Made by a program: the position numbers and the translations under genes. 64,000 nt of DNA. It comes from Alphaproteobacteria bacterium UBA3612. Its GTDB lineage: Bacteria; Pseudomonadota; Alphaproteobacteria; Sphingomonadales; Sphingomonadaceae. Positions 34,665 to 42,645 of this stretch are shown piece by piece. Where the stretch lies: the NCBI GenBank assembly GCA_002375465.1, contig DFLT01000004.1:122315-186314 (forward strand). The letters are read 5' to 3'. The notes beneath the pieces were generated by a model. That model saw only the letters and a program-made list of their open reading frames with translations. It did no database searches and was not told the DNA's origin. The first letter of the stretch is position 1; each line of letters starts with the position of its first letter.

Positions 34665-35487
34665 GCGGAGCCTCCTTGGGCATTTTCAGCCTTCCGGTGA
34701 TCATCGACCGGATTTCGTTTATCGGCCCCGCCAGAATGACGAGCGCGATATGGATGAAGATGAACCCCACCAGCAGGAATGCCGCGATGAAGTGGAGTGA
34801 TCGCGCGGATTGCCGCCCGCCGAATATGTCAAGCAGCCAGGGCCAGGCGGCGTTCATATTCGGCGACATGGTCAGCCCCGTTCCCACCAGCAGCGGCAGG
34901 ATGATGAGAACGACACCGGCATAGCTGAGCTTTTGCAGCAGGTTATATTTCTCTGCGCCTCCATGCAGGAAATTCAGCCGCAAATGCTGCCTTATGTCGT
35001 GCCACAATGCGGCGGGGGTCAGTTGCGATCTGCGCGGAATCAGGTCGCGCCAGATGTGACCGTTGAACAGGCTCCAGATGAAATAGAGTAGGCCCGCCAC
35101 GCCAAAGATCCACGCGCCCAGGAAGTGAAACCGGCGCCCCGCGCTCAGGCTGTATTCCGCCGGAATGGTGATCCAGTGGGGAAATGCGCGGGTTCTCACC
35201 TCCCCGTCCTTCTCGAACACGCCAAGCACGCCCGTCGTGTCGATCTCGATGCCGGCAATATTGACGAACCCCTGCCGCTCGCCCGCATCGGCACGCGCAC
35301 CGATGGTTAGCCAGGGCGTGTCGAAATTGGCGCCATAGTTGCCCCAGTAAAGTTGCGGGTGCGCGTTGAAGATGCTGGCGCCGCTGCCGATGAGCAGGAA
35401 TACCGCGATCACGTTGACCCAATGCCAGATGCGCGTCGACAGACGGTGTCGCTTTACCAGGCCGCCCCCGGTCGTCCTCTTCGCCAT
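34657..35487 (-). CDS. Cytochrome b/b6-type membrane subunit
   Basis: About 276 residues, of the Ni-hydrogenase/thiosulfate-reductase type cytochrome b family, with four predicted membrane helices. Heme-ligand His candidates sit in STRIWHWVNV (first helix) and near SLHFIAAFLLVGFIFIHIALV. The start is ATG 35487, with GGGAG 7 nt upstream. It is the membrane partner of the overlapping molybdopterin oxidoreductase. Confidence 0.85.
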   Translation of the reverse strand: MAKRTTGGGLVKRHRLSTRIWHWVNVIAVFLLIGSGASIFNAHPQLYWGNYGANFDTPWLTIGARADAGERQGFVNIAGIEIDTTGVLGVFEKDGEVRTRAFPHWITIPAEYSLSAGRRFHFLGAWIFGVAGLLYFIWSLFNGHIWRDLIPRRSQLTPAALWHDIRQHLRLNFLHGGAEKYNLLQKLSYAGVVLIILPLLVGTGLTMSPNMNAAWPWLLDIFGGRQSARSLHFIAAFLLVGFIFIHIALVILAGPINEIRSMITGRLKMPKEAPHD

Positions 35488-35659
35488 CGCCGCTGCTCCC
35501 ATAGGCCCGGCGCTTGATTTAACTGAGCGCCGAGGGTGACCACAAGTGCGGACGCCGGTCACATGTACGCGAGTGCCCGGGCAGAGCCCCTGTATTGCTT
35601 TGGTATGACACCTTGGTTAGTGTGCCCGTATGATATCTAACCATTGGAGTCGTATCGGC

Positions 35660-37723
35660 ATGTTGCGCAGTTTCCGTCGTTCTTGCATGTCTGCGGTCGC
35701 ATCCGTGGCTCTTGCCGCCTCACTTGGCCAGGCCGGTGCGGCGCAGTCCGCCAGGGCCGCCGCACAAGATGCAGACCTCATCCCGCGCCATGCCCTTCTG
35801 GGCAATCCCACGAAGTCGCAGGGACGAATCAGCCCCGACGGCAAGTGGGTCAGTTGGCTCGCACCGCGCGACGGGGTGATGAATGTATGGGTCGCGCCTG
35901 CCAACGACCCCGCCTCGGCCAGGGCAATCACGGACGACGCGAAGCGCGGCATCGCCAGCCACAGTTGGACCCCCGACAGCCGTTTCGTCCTGACACAGCA
36001 GGACCAGGGCGGCGATGAGAATTTCCACGTATATGCAACCGACGTGGAAAGCGGCACCACGCGCGACCTGACGCCGGTCGCGGACGGGGTCCGCGCCGCG
36101 GTCCAGTCCGTCAGCCGCGAGCGGCCGGGTGTCGTGCTGGTCGCCCTGAACGACCGCGATCCACAGCTGATGGACCTGTATGAAATCGATTATGCTACAG
36201 GCGAGAAGAGGCTGGTGGCGGAAAATCCCGGCTTTGGCGGCTGGGTCGTCGATCATCAGAACCGGCCGCGGCTGGGCATGGTCAGCAGCGCCGGGGGCGG
36301 TGCCGACTATTTCCTCGTCGACGAACAGGGCGGCAAGGGCGAAAAGTTCATGTCCGTTGGCAGCGAGGACTATTTCAATACCCAGCCCTTCGCCTTTTCG
36401 AAGGACGGAACGCAGCTATACCTTGCGGACAGTCGCGACCGGAACACGTCGGCGGCCGCCATAATGGATCTGGAAACCGGAAAGCAGGTGGTTCTGGCAG
36501 CAGACGAGCGCGCAGACATTTCCGATATCCTGTTCGACCCGACGACGTACGAGCCGCTGGCTTACGCGGTAAACTATGAGCAGGAGGAATGGACCGCGCT
36601 CGATGATAGCGTGCGGGCCGACCTGGAATTTTTGCGATCGCGATTCGACGGACAGATCAACATCGCCGCCGCGACCGACGATAATCGGAAGTGGGTGGTC
36701 GTTGACGACGCCGCGCAGCAGCCCGGCACCTACATGCTGTATGACCGCGACGCCGGGACCCTGACCGAAATGTTCACCACTCGGCCGGAACTTGCGGACG
36801 CTCCGCTGCAGCCGATGCATCCGAAGGTAATTAAGGCGCGGGACGGTCTGGACCTCGTCTCATATCTGACTCTGCCACCGGGCAGCGATCCGGAAGGGAC
36901 CGGTCGACCCAATCAGCCGGTGCCCATGCTACTTTGGGTGCATGGCGGCCCGTGGGCGCGCGATGAATACGGCTATAATTCGGTCCATCAGTGGATGGCG
37001 AACCGGGGCTATGCCGTTCTCAGTGTGAATTATCGCGGCTCCACCGGCTTTGGGAAGGATCATGTGAACCGCGCCATCGGCGAATGGGCGGGCGCCATGC
37101 ACGACGATTTGATCGACGCCGTCGACTGGGCGGTGGATGCGGGTATCGCGATAGAGGACAAGGTCGCCATCGGCGGCGGGTCCTATGGCGGCTATGCAAC
37201 CCTGGTCGGTGTCACCTTTACCCCGGACAAGTTCGCCTGCGGTGTGGACATTGTCGGTCCGTCGAACCTGATCACGCTGATGGAAAGCTTCCCGCCCTAT
37301 TGGCGTCCCATGCTCGAGGGGACCTTCTACCGCCATATCGGCGATCCTGCTGAAGAGGATGCGCGCCAGGATCTGATCGCCCGTTCGCCGCTGACCCGCG
37401 TCGACGCGATCAAGGTGCCGCTTCTGATCGGACAGGGCGGCAATGATCCGCGCGTCACGAAGATAGAGGCCGACCAGATCGCGAATGCCATGCAGGAGAA
37501 GGGTCTGCCCGTCACCTACATCAACTATCCCGACGAGGGGCATGGCTTTCAGGAGCCTGCGAACAGGCTCAGCTTCTTTGCCGCCATGGAGGGATTTCTG
37601 GGTCAGTGCCTTGGTGGTCGTGTTGAACCCATCGGCCAGGATTTTGAGGGCAGCTCCGCGGAAATTATCGCCGGGTCCGAATTTGTCGAAGGGCTGGACG
37701 ATGTGGCGGGACAGCGCGAATGA
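35660..37723 (+). CDS. S9-family prolyl oligopeptidase-like peptidase
   Basis: Exported serine peptidase of about 687 residues. The signal peptide ends around GQAGAAQSA. A beta-propeller domain (about 50-420) precedes the alpha/beta-hydrolase domain. The nucleophile is Ser508 in GGGSYGGYA, and the catalytic His is in DEGHGFQEP. The segment LLWVHGGPWARDEYGYN forms the oxyanion region. ATG 35660 is preferred (GGAG about 10 nt upstream); ATG 35630 is in frame. It probably degrades proline-containing peptides in the periplasm. Confidence 0.9.
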   Translation: MLRSFRRSCMSAVASVALAASLGQAGAAQSARAAAQDADLIPRHALLGNPTKSQGRISPDGKWVSWLAPRDGVMNVWVAPANDPASARAITDDAKRGIASHSWTPDSRFVLTQQDQGGDENFHVYATDVESGTTRDLTPVADGVRAAVQSVSRERPGVVLVALNDRDPQLMDLYEIDYATGEKRLVAENPGFGGWVVDHQNRPRLGMVSSAGGGADYFLVDEQGGKGEKFMSVGSEDYFNTQPFAFSKDGTQLYLADSRDRNTSAAAIMDLETGKQVVLAADERADISDILFDPTTYEPLAYAVNYEQEEWTALDDSVRADLEFLRSRFDGQINIAAATDDNRKWVVVDDAAQQPGTYMLYDRDAGTLTEMFTTRPELADAPLQPMHPKVIKARDGLDLVSYLTLPPGSDPEGTGRPNQPVPMLLWVHGGPWARDEYGYNSVHQWMANRGYAVLSVNYRGSTGFGKDHVNRAIGEWAGAMHDDLIDAVDWAVDAGIAIEDKVAIGGGSYGGYATLVGVTFTPDKFACGVDIVGPSNLITLMESFPPYWRPMLEGTFYRHIGDPAEEDARQDLIARSPLTRVDAIKVPLLIGQGGNDPRVTKIEADQIANAMQEKGLPVTYINYPDEGHGFQEPANRLSFFAAMEGFLGQCLGGRVEPIGQDFEGSSAEIIAGSEFVEGLDDVAGQRE

Positions 37724-37792
37724 GTGCCGGTGGGAACCGCACTGCCCTTCCGACGCGTTTGCGCGTATCTATGCTGATTTACGAAGGCGGAC

Positions 37793-39022
37793 ATGACCAT
37801 GGCTAGCGACACCTCCTCCGAAGCTCCGGAAGCTCCCGATGCTCCTGCCGCATTGAAGCTGGATGCTCCCGATCCCGTCGTGCGCGTGGATGCGGAGAAG
37901 GCTGCCGGTCTCGTCCCCATTGATGATGAGAAAAAGACGAAGCTTGAGGAAAATGTCGACAGCTTCATCGCTGAACTGAGCCAGCAGGATGCCAACTCGC
38001 CCGAATTCGGGCGCCGCGTGGATCAATTGACGGCCCTCGGCCGCGCCGAAATCGAGGAGGCGGCGAATTATTCCAACCGCTTCCTCGACCGCCCGACGCG
38101 CTCGATGAATTCGGAAAGCGATATCGGCAAGGACCTGACCGAACTGCGCCGCACGGTCGAGGATCTGGATCCCGGCAAGCGCGGCAAGATGCTGACCAAA
38201 CGTAAATTGTTTGGCATCATCCCCATGGGCAGCAAGGCGCGGCAATATTTCGCCGGCTATGAATCCGCTCAGGGGCATATTTCCGCCATCCTGAAACGGC
38301 TTGCCTCTGGCAAGGATGAGTTGCTGCGTGACAATGCCGCGATCGATGTAGAGCGCCAGAACCTGTGGAAGACCATGGGCAAGCTGGAGCAGATGATCTT
38401 CGTCGCCAAGACGCTGGACGGAAAGCTGGAGGCAAAGGCTGCCGCTTTAGACGCCAGCGAGCCTGCAAAGGCAAAGGCGCTGCGCGAAACGGCACTGTTC
38501 TACACCCGGCAGCGCGTCACCGACCTGTTGACGCAAATGGCGGTCACCGTGCAGGGCTACCTTGCCCTCGATCTTGTGAAGAAGAACAATATCGAACTGA
38601 TGAAGGGTGTTGATCGCGCCTCTACCACCACCGTCAGCGCACTTCGCACCGGCATCACTGTCGCACAGGCGATGACCAATCAGAAACTCGTGCTCGACCA
38701 GATCACCGCACTCAACACGACGACGGCCGGCGTGATCGATTCGACGGGCGAGATGCTGCGTACCCAGACGGGCGAGATTCACCGCCAGGCCGCATCGGCG
38801 ACCATCCCTCTCGAAACGCTGAAGCGTGCCTTTGAAAATGTCTATGCCACGATGGATGAGATCGACAGCTTCAAGCTGGAGGCGCTGGGCTCGATGAAGC
38901 AGACCGTCAACCTGCTGACCGACGAGGTTGAGAAGAGCCGGGGCTATATCGCCCGGGCCGAGGGGGTGGAGCAGGGGAAGCTCAACGGTTCGAAACCCGC
39001 CTTCACGGCGATTGAGGGATAG
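37793..39022 (+). CDS. telA: TelA/KlaA family protein
   Basis: A 409-residue, mostly helical protein of the TelA family (named for plasmid tellurite resistance; called toxic anion resistance proteins). The conserved core includes ANYSNRFLDRP, KRKLFGIIPMGSKA and the later VATLDGKLEA-like and TTVSALRTGITVAQAM regions. It has an acidic, Pro/Ala-rich N terminus and no signal peptide. It is followed after 4 nt by an xpaC-like gene, the same pairing as xpaC-yaaN of Bacillus. The biochemical role is not established. Confidence 0.9.
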   Translation: MTMASDTSSEAPEAPDAPAALKLDAPDPVVRVDAEKAAGLVPIDDEKKTKLEENVDSFIAELSQQDANSPEFGRRVDQLTALGRAEIEEAANYSNRFLDRPTRSMNSESDIGKDLTELRRTVEDLDPGKRGKMLTKRKLFGIIPMGSKARQYFAGYESAQGHISAILKRLASGKDELLRDNAAIDVERQNLWKTMGKLEQMIFVAKTLDGKLEAKAAALDASEPAKAKALRETALFYTRQRVTDLLTQMAVTVQGYLALDLVKKNNIELMKGVDRASTTTVSALRTGITVAQAMTNQKLVLDQITALNTTTAGVIDSTGEMLRTQTGEIHRQAASATIPLETLKRAFENVYATMDEIDSFKLEALGSMKQTVNLLTDEVEKSRGYIARAEGVEQGKLNGSKPAFTAIEG

Positions 39023-39026
39023 GCAC

Positions 39027-39770
39027 ATGGCGGGCGCGGTCGATCAGGTTCTTTCCAAATATGACGATTTCACCACCCGTGCCGACCGGCAGCTGCGCGA
39101 TCTGCAACGCAGCAATGCGGGACGCGCGGCAACCCGCCGGATAGAGGCGCGCGAACGGTCACCGTTACGGACGAAGGCAAAGCGCGCCGCGTGGATTTTC
39201 ACTGGCGTCTTGCTCCTTTCGCTGCTCTTCGCGATGTTTGTCGGCAGTCTTGGCATTGACGGGTTCATCCTCCTGATCCTCGCGCTTGCCGCCGCGATCA
39301 TCGTTCCTTTCCTGATCCCCGACCGCACGCGTCAGGAGCCGGAGGTGACGCAGGACGTTATCCGTAATGCCGAACTTGGCGCGCTCCCCGTGCGCGTCGA
39401 AAGATGGCTCGCTGCGCGTCGGCACGAACTGCCCTCGACCGCGCGCGTTCAGGTGGACGAGCTTCTCCTGCGTCTCGAGGTGCTGGCCCCACAGCTTGAA
39501 AAAGTGGGCGGCGATGCGCCGGTCGTTACGGACGCGCGCAGATTGATCGGAGAGGAACTGCCCCGGCTCGTCACATCCTATATCGACGTGCCTGCCAGCT
39601 ATCGTGAAGCAGGGGGGAATGCCGACCGGCAATTGCATGAAGGGCTGGCGACGATTTCTGCCGAACTGAAGCGGCTTTCGGAACAGCTTGCCGCCGGCGA
39701 TCTCGACCGCCTGGCAATCGAAGGCCGGTTTCTGGAGATCAAGTATAAGGCAGGCGAAGGCGTGCAATAG
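39027..39770 (+). CDS. XpaC-like membrane protein paired with TelA
   Basis: About 247 residues. Two close membrane helices (about residues 53-75 and 78-94) sit between a basic N-terminal part and a helical cytosolic C-terminal part. The helical pattern and the position directly after telA fit the XpaC family (5-bromo-4-chloroindolyl phosphate hydrolysis protein). ATG 39027 follows the telA stop by 4 nt. Function unknown; the pair probably forms a membrane complex. Confidence 0.75.
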   Translation: MAGAVDQVLSKYDDFTTRADRQLRDLQRSNAGRAATRRIEARERSPLRTKAKRAAWIFTGVLLLSLLFAMFVGSLGIDGFILLILALAAAIIVPFLIPDRTRQEPEVTQDVIRNAELGALPVRVERWLAARRHELPSTARVQVDELLLRLEVLAPQLEKVGGDAPVVTDARRLIGEELPRLVTSYIDVPASYREAGGNADRQLHEGLATISAELKRLSEQLAAGDLDRLAIEGRFLEIKYKAGEGVQ

Positions 39771-39830
39771 CTTTGCGCTGTTCCGCCCAATCCCTGTCCG
39801 CGCGGGACTAAGTGAGCCGAAGCGAGTTCA

Positions 39831-41468
39831 TCAGACAGGGTCGGTCGGAAAGTCGACGAGATATTGTCCGGCCTCCGCATCATGCTTGAACTTGGCGCGC
39901 AGCTGGCGGACCATGCCTTGCAGAATGCGGGCACTTGCCGTGCGTTCGCTTACCGCAAAAATATCGGCTCCTCGAAATTCCTGGCTGGTCAGGGTAAGGC
40001 GGGCGCAGGTTTCATCCGTCCGCGACAGGGCGATATTGACGCTCATCTGATGGCCATCGCCCAACCGGGTCCCCGTCGCGGCAATCAGTTCCGTGATCAG
40101 GAAGGATACCGGGACTGCGGCATCCTGCCCCACGAACACACCATCCAGCGATGTCGAAATATGGGTGCTGACGCCTTCCGTCGATTCAACGCTCGTTTCC
40201 AGTCCGGTGGACAGATCGTTTATCAGGGCGGCCAGATCCACACCCTTGGTGACATCGTCGGCATATAGCCACCGATGCACGTGGGCGAGCGCCGTAACGC
40301 GCATCTGAATGGTGCCGTAGGCGCGCTGCTGCCCCGGATCGAGCGTTGCCCGCGATTTTACGCTGATGAGACTGGTGATAATTTGCAGATTATTTTTGAC
40401 CCGATGATGAACTTCCCGGATCAGGCGGGACTGGGCGGCAATTGCCGCCTCGCGTTGCTTGCGCCCTGCCTTCTGATCCGCCGCGAGCCTGTCATAGGCG
40501 GCGGCGAACTCGAGGAATTCGCCTGTTGATCCCGCCCTATCGACCAGGGTGATGGTGTCATCGCCCGCCGCTCGTCTCTCCAGCCCTGCTCGCATGTTGC
40601 GCAGCGGCCTCAGGACACTTCGCCGCAGCGTCGCCCATGAAATCAGCAGCGCCGCAAGCCACATGAACGGCGGCACGAATATACCCGCGATCACGCTCCA
40701 TCTGAATGGCGACAACGGCTCCGAATAATTTACTGCCAGCCCACCCAAGCGCGTTGGCGCGATCAGGCCATAGCTGCCATCCTCCTGCAGCGTCGGTACC
40801 GTCGATTCCTCTGTGATCTCCATGCCGTCCGCCACCTGAATGGTCAGTGTCGACCCCGATGGCCGCACGACATTAGCCAGTTCCGCCCGCAGGCTGCTGA
40901 TCGGCACCACGCCGACGATGCTGTCGCCCTGCGGTGCGTCGCTGCCGCCCCTTACCGCGAAGATCATATTGTTACGCTGCTCAGAGAAGAACAACGCACT
41001 GCCCAGCTCTGAAGTCTGAAGTTCGATGGATCGAACCCTGTCGATCTCTACCGGCGAAAGCGCGCCTCCCTGTGTCGACTTACAAATCACATTTCCATCA
41101 CGGTCGAGACGGTAAAGCGCAGAAAACAGCCGGTCCAGTTCCACGAAGCGCGACAATTCACGGGCGCACGCGCCTTCGATCCGCTCACGCGCGGGCCGCT
41201 GCAGTACCAATGCGCGAAGGACGAGGCCCCGATCCTGAAAGACATCGCTGACGACACGGGCCAGCTGTGTTCCCCTTTCCTCGACGCGCTTGATGGCATC
41301 GTCGCGCGCATTCATGAAGCTGCTGACCGACAGCAGCGCCGCCAGCAGCCCGATGGGCAATAGGGCAAGGCTGAGGGCCTGCAGAAACTGCGTCGACAGC
41401 GAACGTCCGTGGATCTCTGGTCCGGACGTCTCTGAATCATTATGTCCGGGCGCGGGGGAAGTGCTCAT
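39831..41468 (-). CDS. phyP: PhyP-like sensor of the general stress response
   Basis: Sensor-kinase-like protein of 545 residues. It has two membrane helices (about 28-48 and 265-285) flanking an extracytoplasmic sensor domain, then HAMP-like and HisKA_2 regions. The His box is intact: REVHHRVKNNLQIITSLI (His355). The ATPase domain is degenerate: the N-box position reads TELIAATGTRLGDG and lacks the Asn/Lys-His core, and no DxGxG motif follows. In Sphingomonas the homologue PhyP, encoded next to phyR, is a negative regulator thought to dephosphorylate PhyR. Head to head with phyR. Called from context and degeneracy. Confidence 0.85.
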   Translation of the reverse strand: MSTSPAPGHNDSETSGPEIHGRSLSTQFLQALSLALLPIGLLAALLSVSSFMNARDDAIKRVEERGTQLARVVSDVFQDRGLVLRALVLQRPARERIEGACARELSRFVELDRLFSALYRLDRDGNVICKSTQGGALSPVEIDRVRSIELQTSELGSALFFSEQRNNMIFAVRGGSDAPQGDSIVGVVPISSLRAELANVVRPSGSTLTIQVADGMEITEESTVPTLQEDGSYGLIAPTRLGGLAVNYSEPLSPFRWSVIAGIFVPPFMWLAALLISWATLRRSVLRPLRNMRAGLERRAAGDDTITLVDRAGSTGEFLEFAAAYDRLAADQKAGRKQREAAIAAQSRLIREVHHRVKNNLQIITSLISVKSRATLDPGQQRAYGTIQMRVTALAHVHRWLYADDVTKGVDLAALINDLSTGLETSVESTEGVSTHISTSLDGVFVGQDAAVPVSFLITELIAATGTRLGDGHQMSVNIALSRTDETCARLTLTSQEFRGADIFAVSERTASARILQGMVRQLRAKFKHDAEAGQYLVDFPTDPV

Positions 41469-41473
41469 GGCAA

Positions 41474-41532
41474 GCAGCCAACAAATGGGTTATGGGTGCG
41501 TTCCGAACGGGGCGCCCGAATTTGTTGGTTGC
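41474..41532. promoter_or_regulatory. Large dyad in the phyP-phyR intergenic region
   Basis: Two 13-nt arms, GCAGCCAACAAAT (41474-41486) and ATTTGTTGGTTGC (41520-41532), are inverted repeats with one mismatch and share a perfect 9-bp core. The centre of the dyad coincides with GTTCCGAAC (41500-41508), itself a palindrome that contains the -35 element of the phyP promoter. A regulator-binding dyad or a structured divergent promoter is possible. Confidence 0.55.
41480..41504 (-). promoter_or_regulatory. Candidate EcfG-dependent promoter of phyP
   Basis: On the minus strand GGAAC (41504-41500), a 16-nt spacer, then TGTT (41483-41480). The alphaproteobacterial EcfG consensus is GGAAC-N16/17-CGTT, so only one -10 base differs. 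Transcription would start only a few nucleotides before the phyP ATG at 41468, giving a nearly leaderless mRNA. Confidence 0.6.
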
Positions 41533-41541
41533 CCTCAGCCG

Positions 41542-41566
41542 AGAACGCTAGTCTAAGGGCGGCGTT
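41542..41566 (+). promoter_or_regulatory. Candidate EcfG-dependent promoter of phyR
   Basis: AGAAC (41542-41546), a 16-nt spacer, then CGTT (41563-41566): one mismatch (A for G at the first -35 base) to the EcfG consensus. It lies about 40 nt before the phyR ATG and would give positive feedback on phyR. Confidence 0.6.
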
Positions 41567-41607
41567 CGCCAGTTCGAAGTCCAAGTTTGACGGAGTCATA
41601 TCACCTT

Positions 41608-42405
41608 ATGTCGCTCGCTACGGAAATCGCCCCTCATCTTCCCTACCTGCGCCGTTATGCGCGCGCTCTGACGGGCTCTCAGGCGGATGGCGACGCCTAC
41701 GTTCGTGCAGCGCTGGAGGCAATTGTCGCCGCGCCTGACAGCTTTCCTAAAGACGTTGATGCCCGAATGGGCCTTTACAGAACGTTTCACGCCATCTGGT
41801 CATCTGCGAGTGTAGAAGTCAGCGACGAGCCCGGCGACGGGTCGGAGTTCGAGCGTGTCGCCCATGAACGGCTGAAGAATATAACGCCCTTGTCGCGTCA
41901 GGCACTGCTGCTGACCGCCATGGAAGGTTTCTCGAACGAGGATACCGCCTTCCTGATCGACCGCGACGCTGACGAGGTGTCAAAGCTGGTGCGGGAGGCT
42001 CTGTCGGAGATCGACGCCCAGACGAAGACGACCGTTCTCATCATTGAGGACGAGCCCATCATCGCGATGGATATTGAAAGCATCGTTCTCGATCTCGGTC
42101 ACGATGTGACCGGCATCGCGACGACACGCGACGAGGCCGTTGCCGCCGCATTCGATCAGAAGCCGGGGCTCATCCTCGCCGACATTCAGCTTGCCGACGA
42201 TTCAAGCGGCATCGACGCTGTCAAGGATATCCTCGAAAAGTTCAGTGTGCCGGTCATCTTCATCACGGCATTCCCCGAACGCCTGCTGACGGGTGAACGG
42301 CCGGAACCGACATTTCTGATCACAAAGCCTTTTCAGCGGTCGACGGTCAAGGCTGCGATCGCCCAGGCATTGTTCTTCCGCTCGACCGCAGCGGTCCCGG
42401 CGTAA
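41608..42405 (+). CDS. phyR: General stress response anti-anti-sigma regulator PhyR
   Basis: Response regulator of 265 residues that controls EcfG. Residues 1-125 are a sigma-factor-like decoy domain resembling EcfG regions 2 and 4 but without DNA-binding capacity. Residues 138-258 are a receiver domain with the acidic pair in IIEDEP, the phosphoacceptor Asp192 in ILADIQL and Lys in ITKPF. Phospho-PhyR binds NepR and frees EcfG. ATG 41608 is preferred over TTG 41587. Head to head with phyP. Confidence 0.96.
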   Translation: MSLATEIAPHLPYLRRYARALTGSQADGDAYVRAALEAIVAAPDSFPKDVDARMGLYRTFHAIWSSASVEVSDEPGDGSEFERVAHERLKNITPLSRQALLLTAMEGFSNEDTAFLIDRDADEVSKLVREALSEIDAQTKTTVLIIEDEPIIAMDIESIVLDLGHDVTGIATTRDEAVAAAFDQKPGLILADIQLADDSSGIDAVKDILEKFSVPVIFITAFPERLLTGERPEPTFLITKPFQRSTVKAAIAQALFFRSTAAVPA

Positions 42406-42463
42406 GTTGCGAAGGGCTTTTCAAGGCCCTATCTGATTAACTGGTTTAAGAAAGAAGTGACAC

Positions 42464-42610
42464 ATGGACGAGCGCCAAGAGGAACATGAAGAAGTTGCGA
42501 AGCAGGAAGCTCGTGCGGGCGAAACCCCGGGTATTGGACGTTATGTTCTCCTTATTTCGGTTGTCCTGATCGTGATCGGCATGGGTGTGTTGCTGGTTTT
42601 CGCCAGCTAG
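42464..42610 (+). CDS. 48-residue single-pass membrane protein
   Basis: Small protein between phyR and ecfG on the same strand. Residues 1-20 are strongly charged (DERQEEHEEVAKQEAR), and residues 27-46 form a hydrophobic helix (YVLLISVVLIVIGMGVLLVF). A purine-rich sequence (AAGAAAG) precedes the ATG, and the frame starts 58 nt after phyR. I recognise no family. Its position, between PhyR and its sigma factor, suggests a role at the membrane in the same response, but this is inference. A short hairpin (AGGGC/GCCCT) lies in the gap before it. Confidence 0.75.
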   Translation: MDERQEEHEEVAKQEARAGETPGIGRYVLLISVVLIVIGMGVLLVFAS

Positions 42611-42645
42611 TATTTTAAGTTTCGAACCGACCGTTGGGGGGAAGA

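Noticed and set aside
41504..41526. Mirror-image EcfG promoter for phyR inside the dyad
   Set aside because: CGAAC and TGTT are only 14 nt apart, too short; the AGAAC-N16-CGTT site at 41542 is a better phyR promoter.
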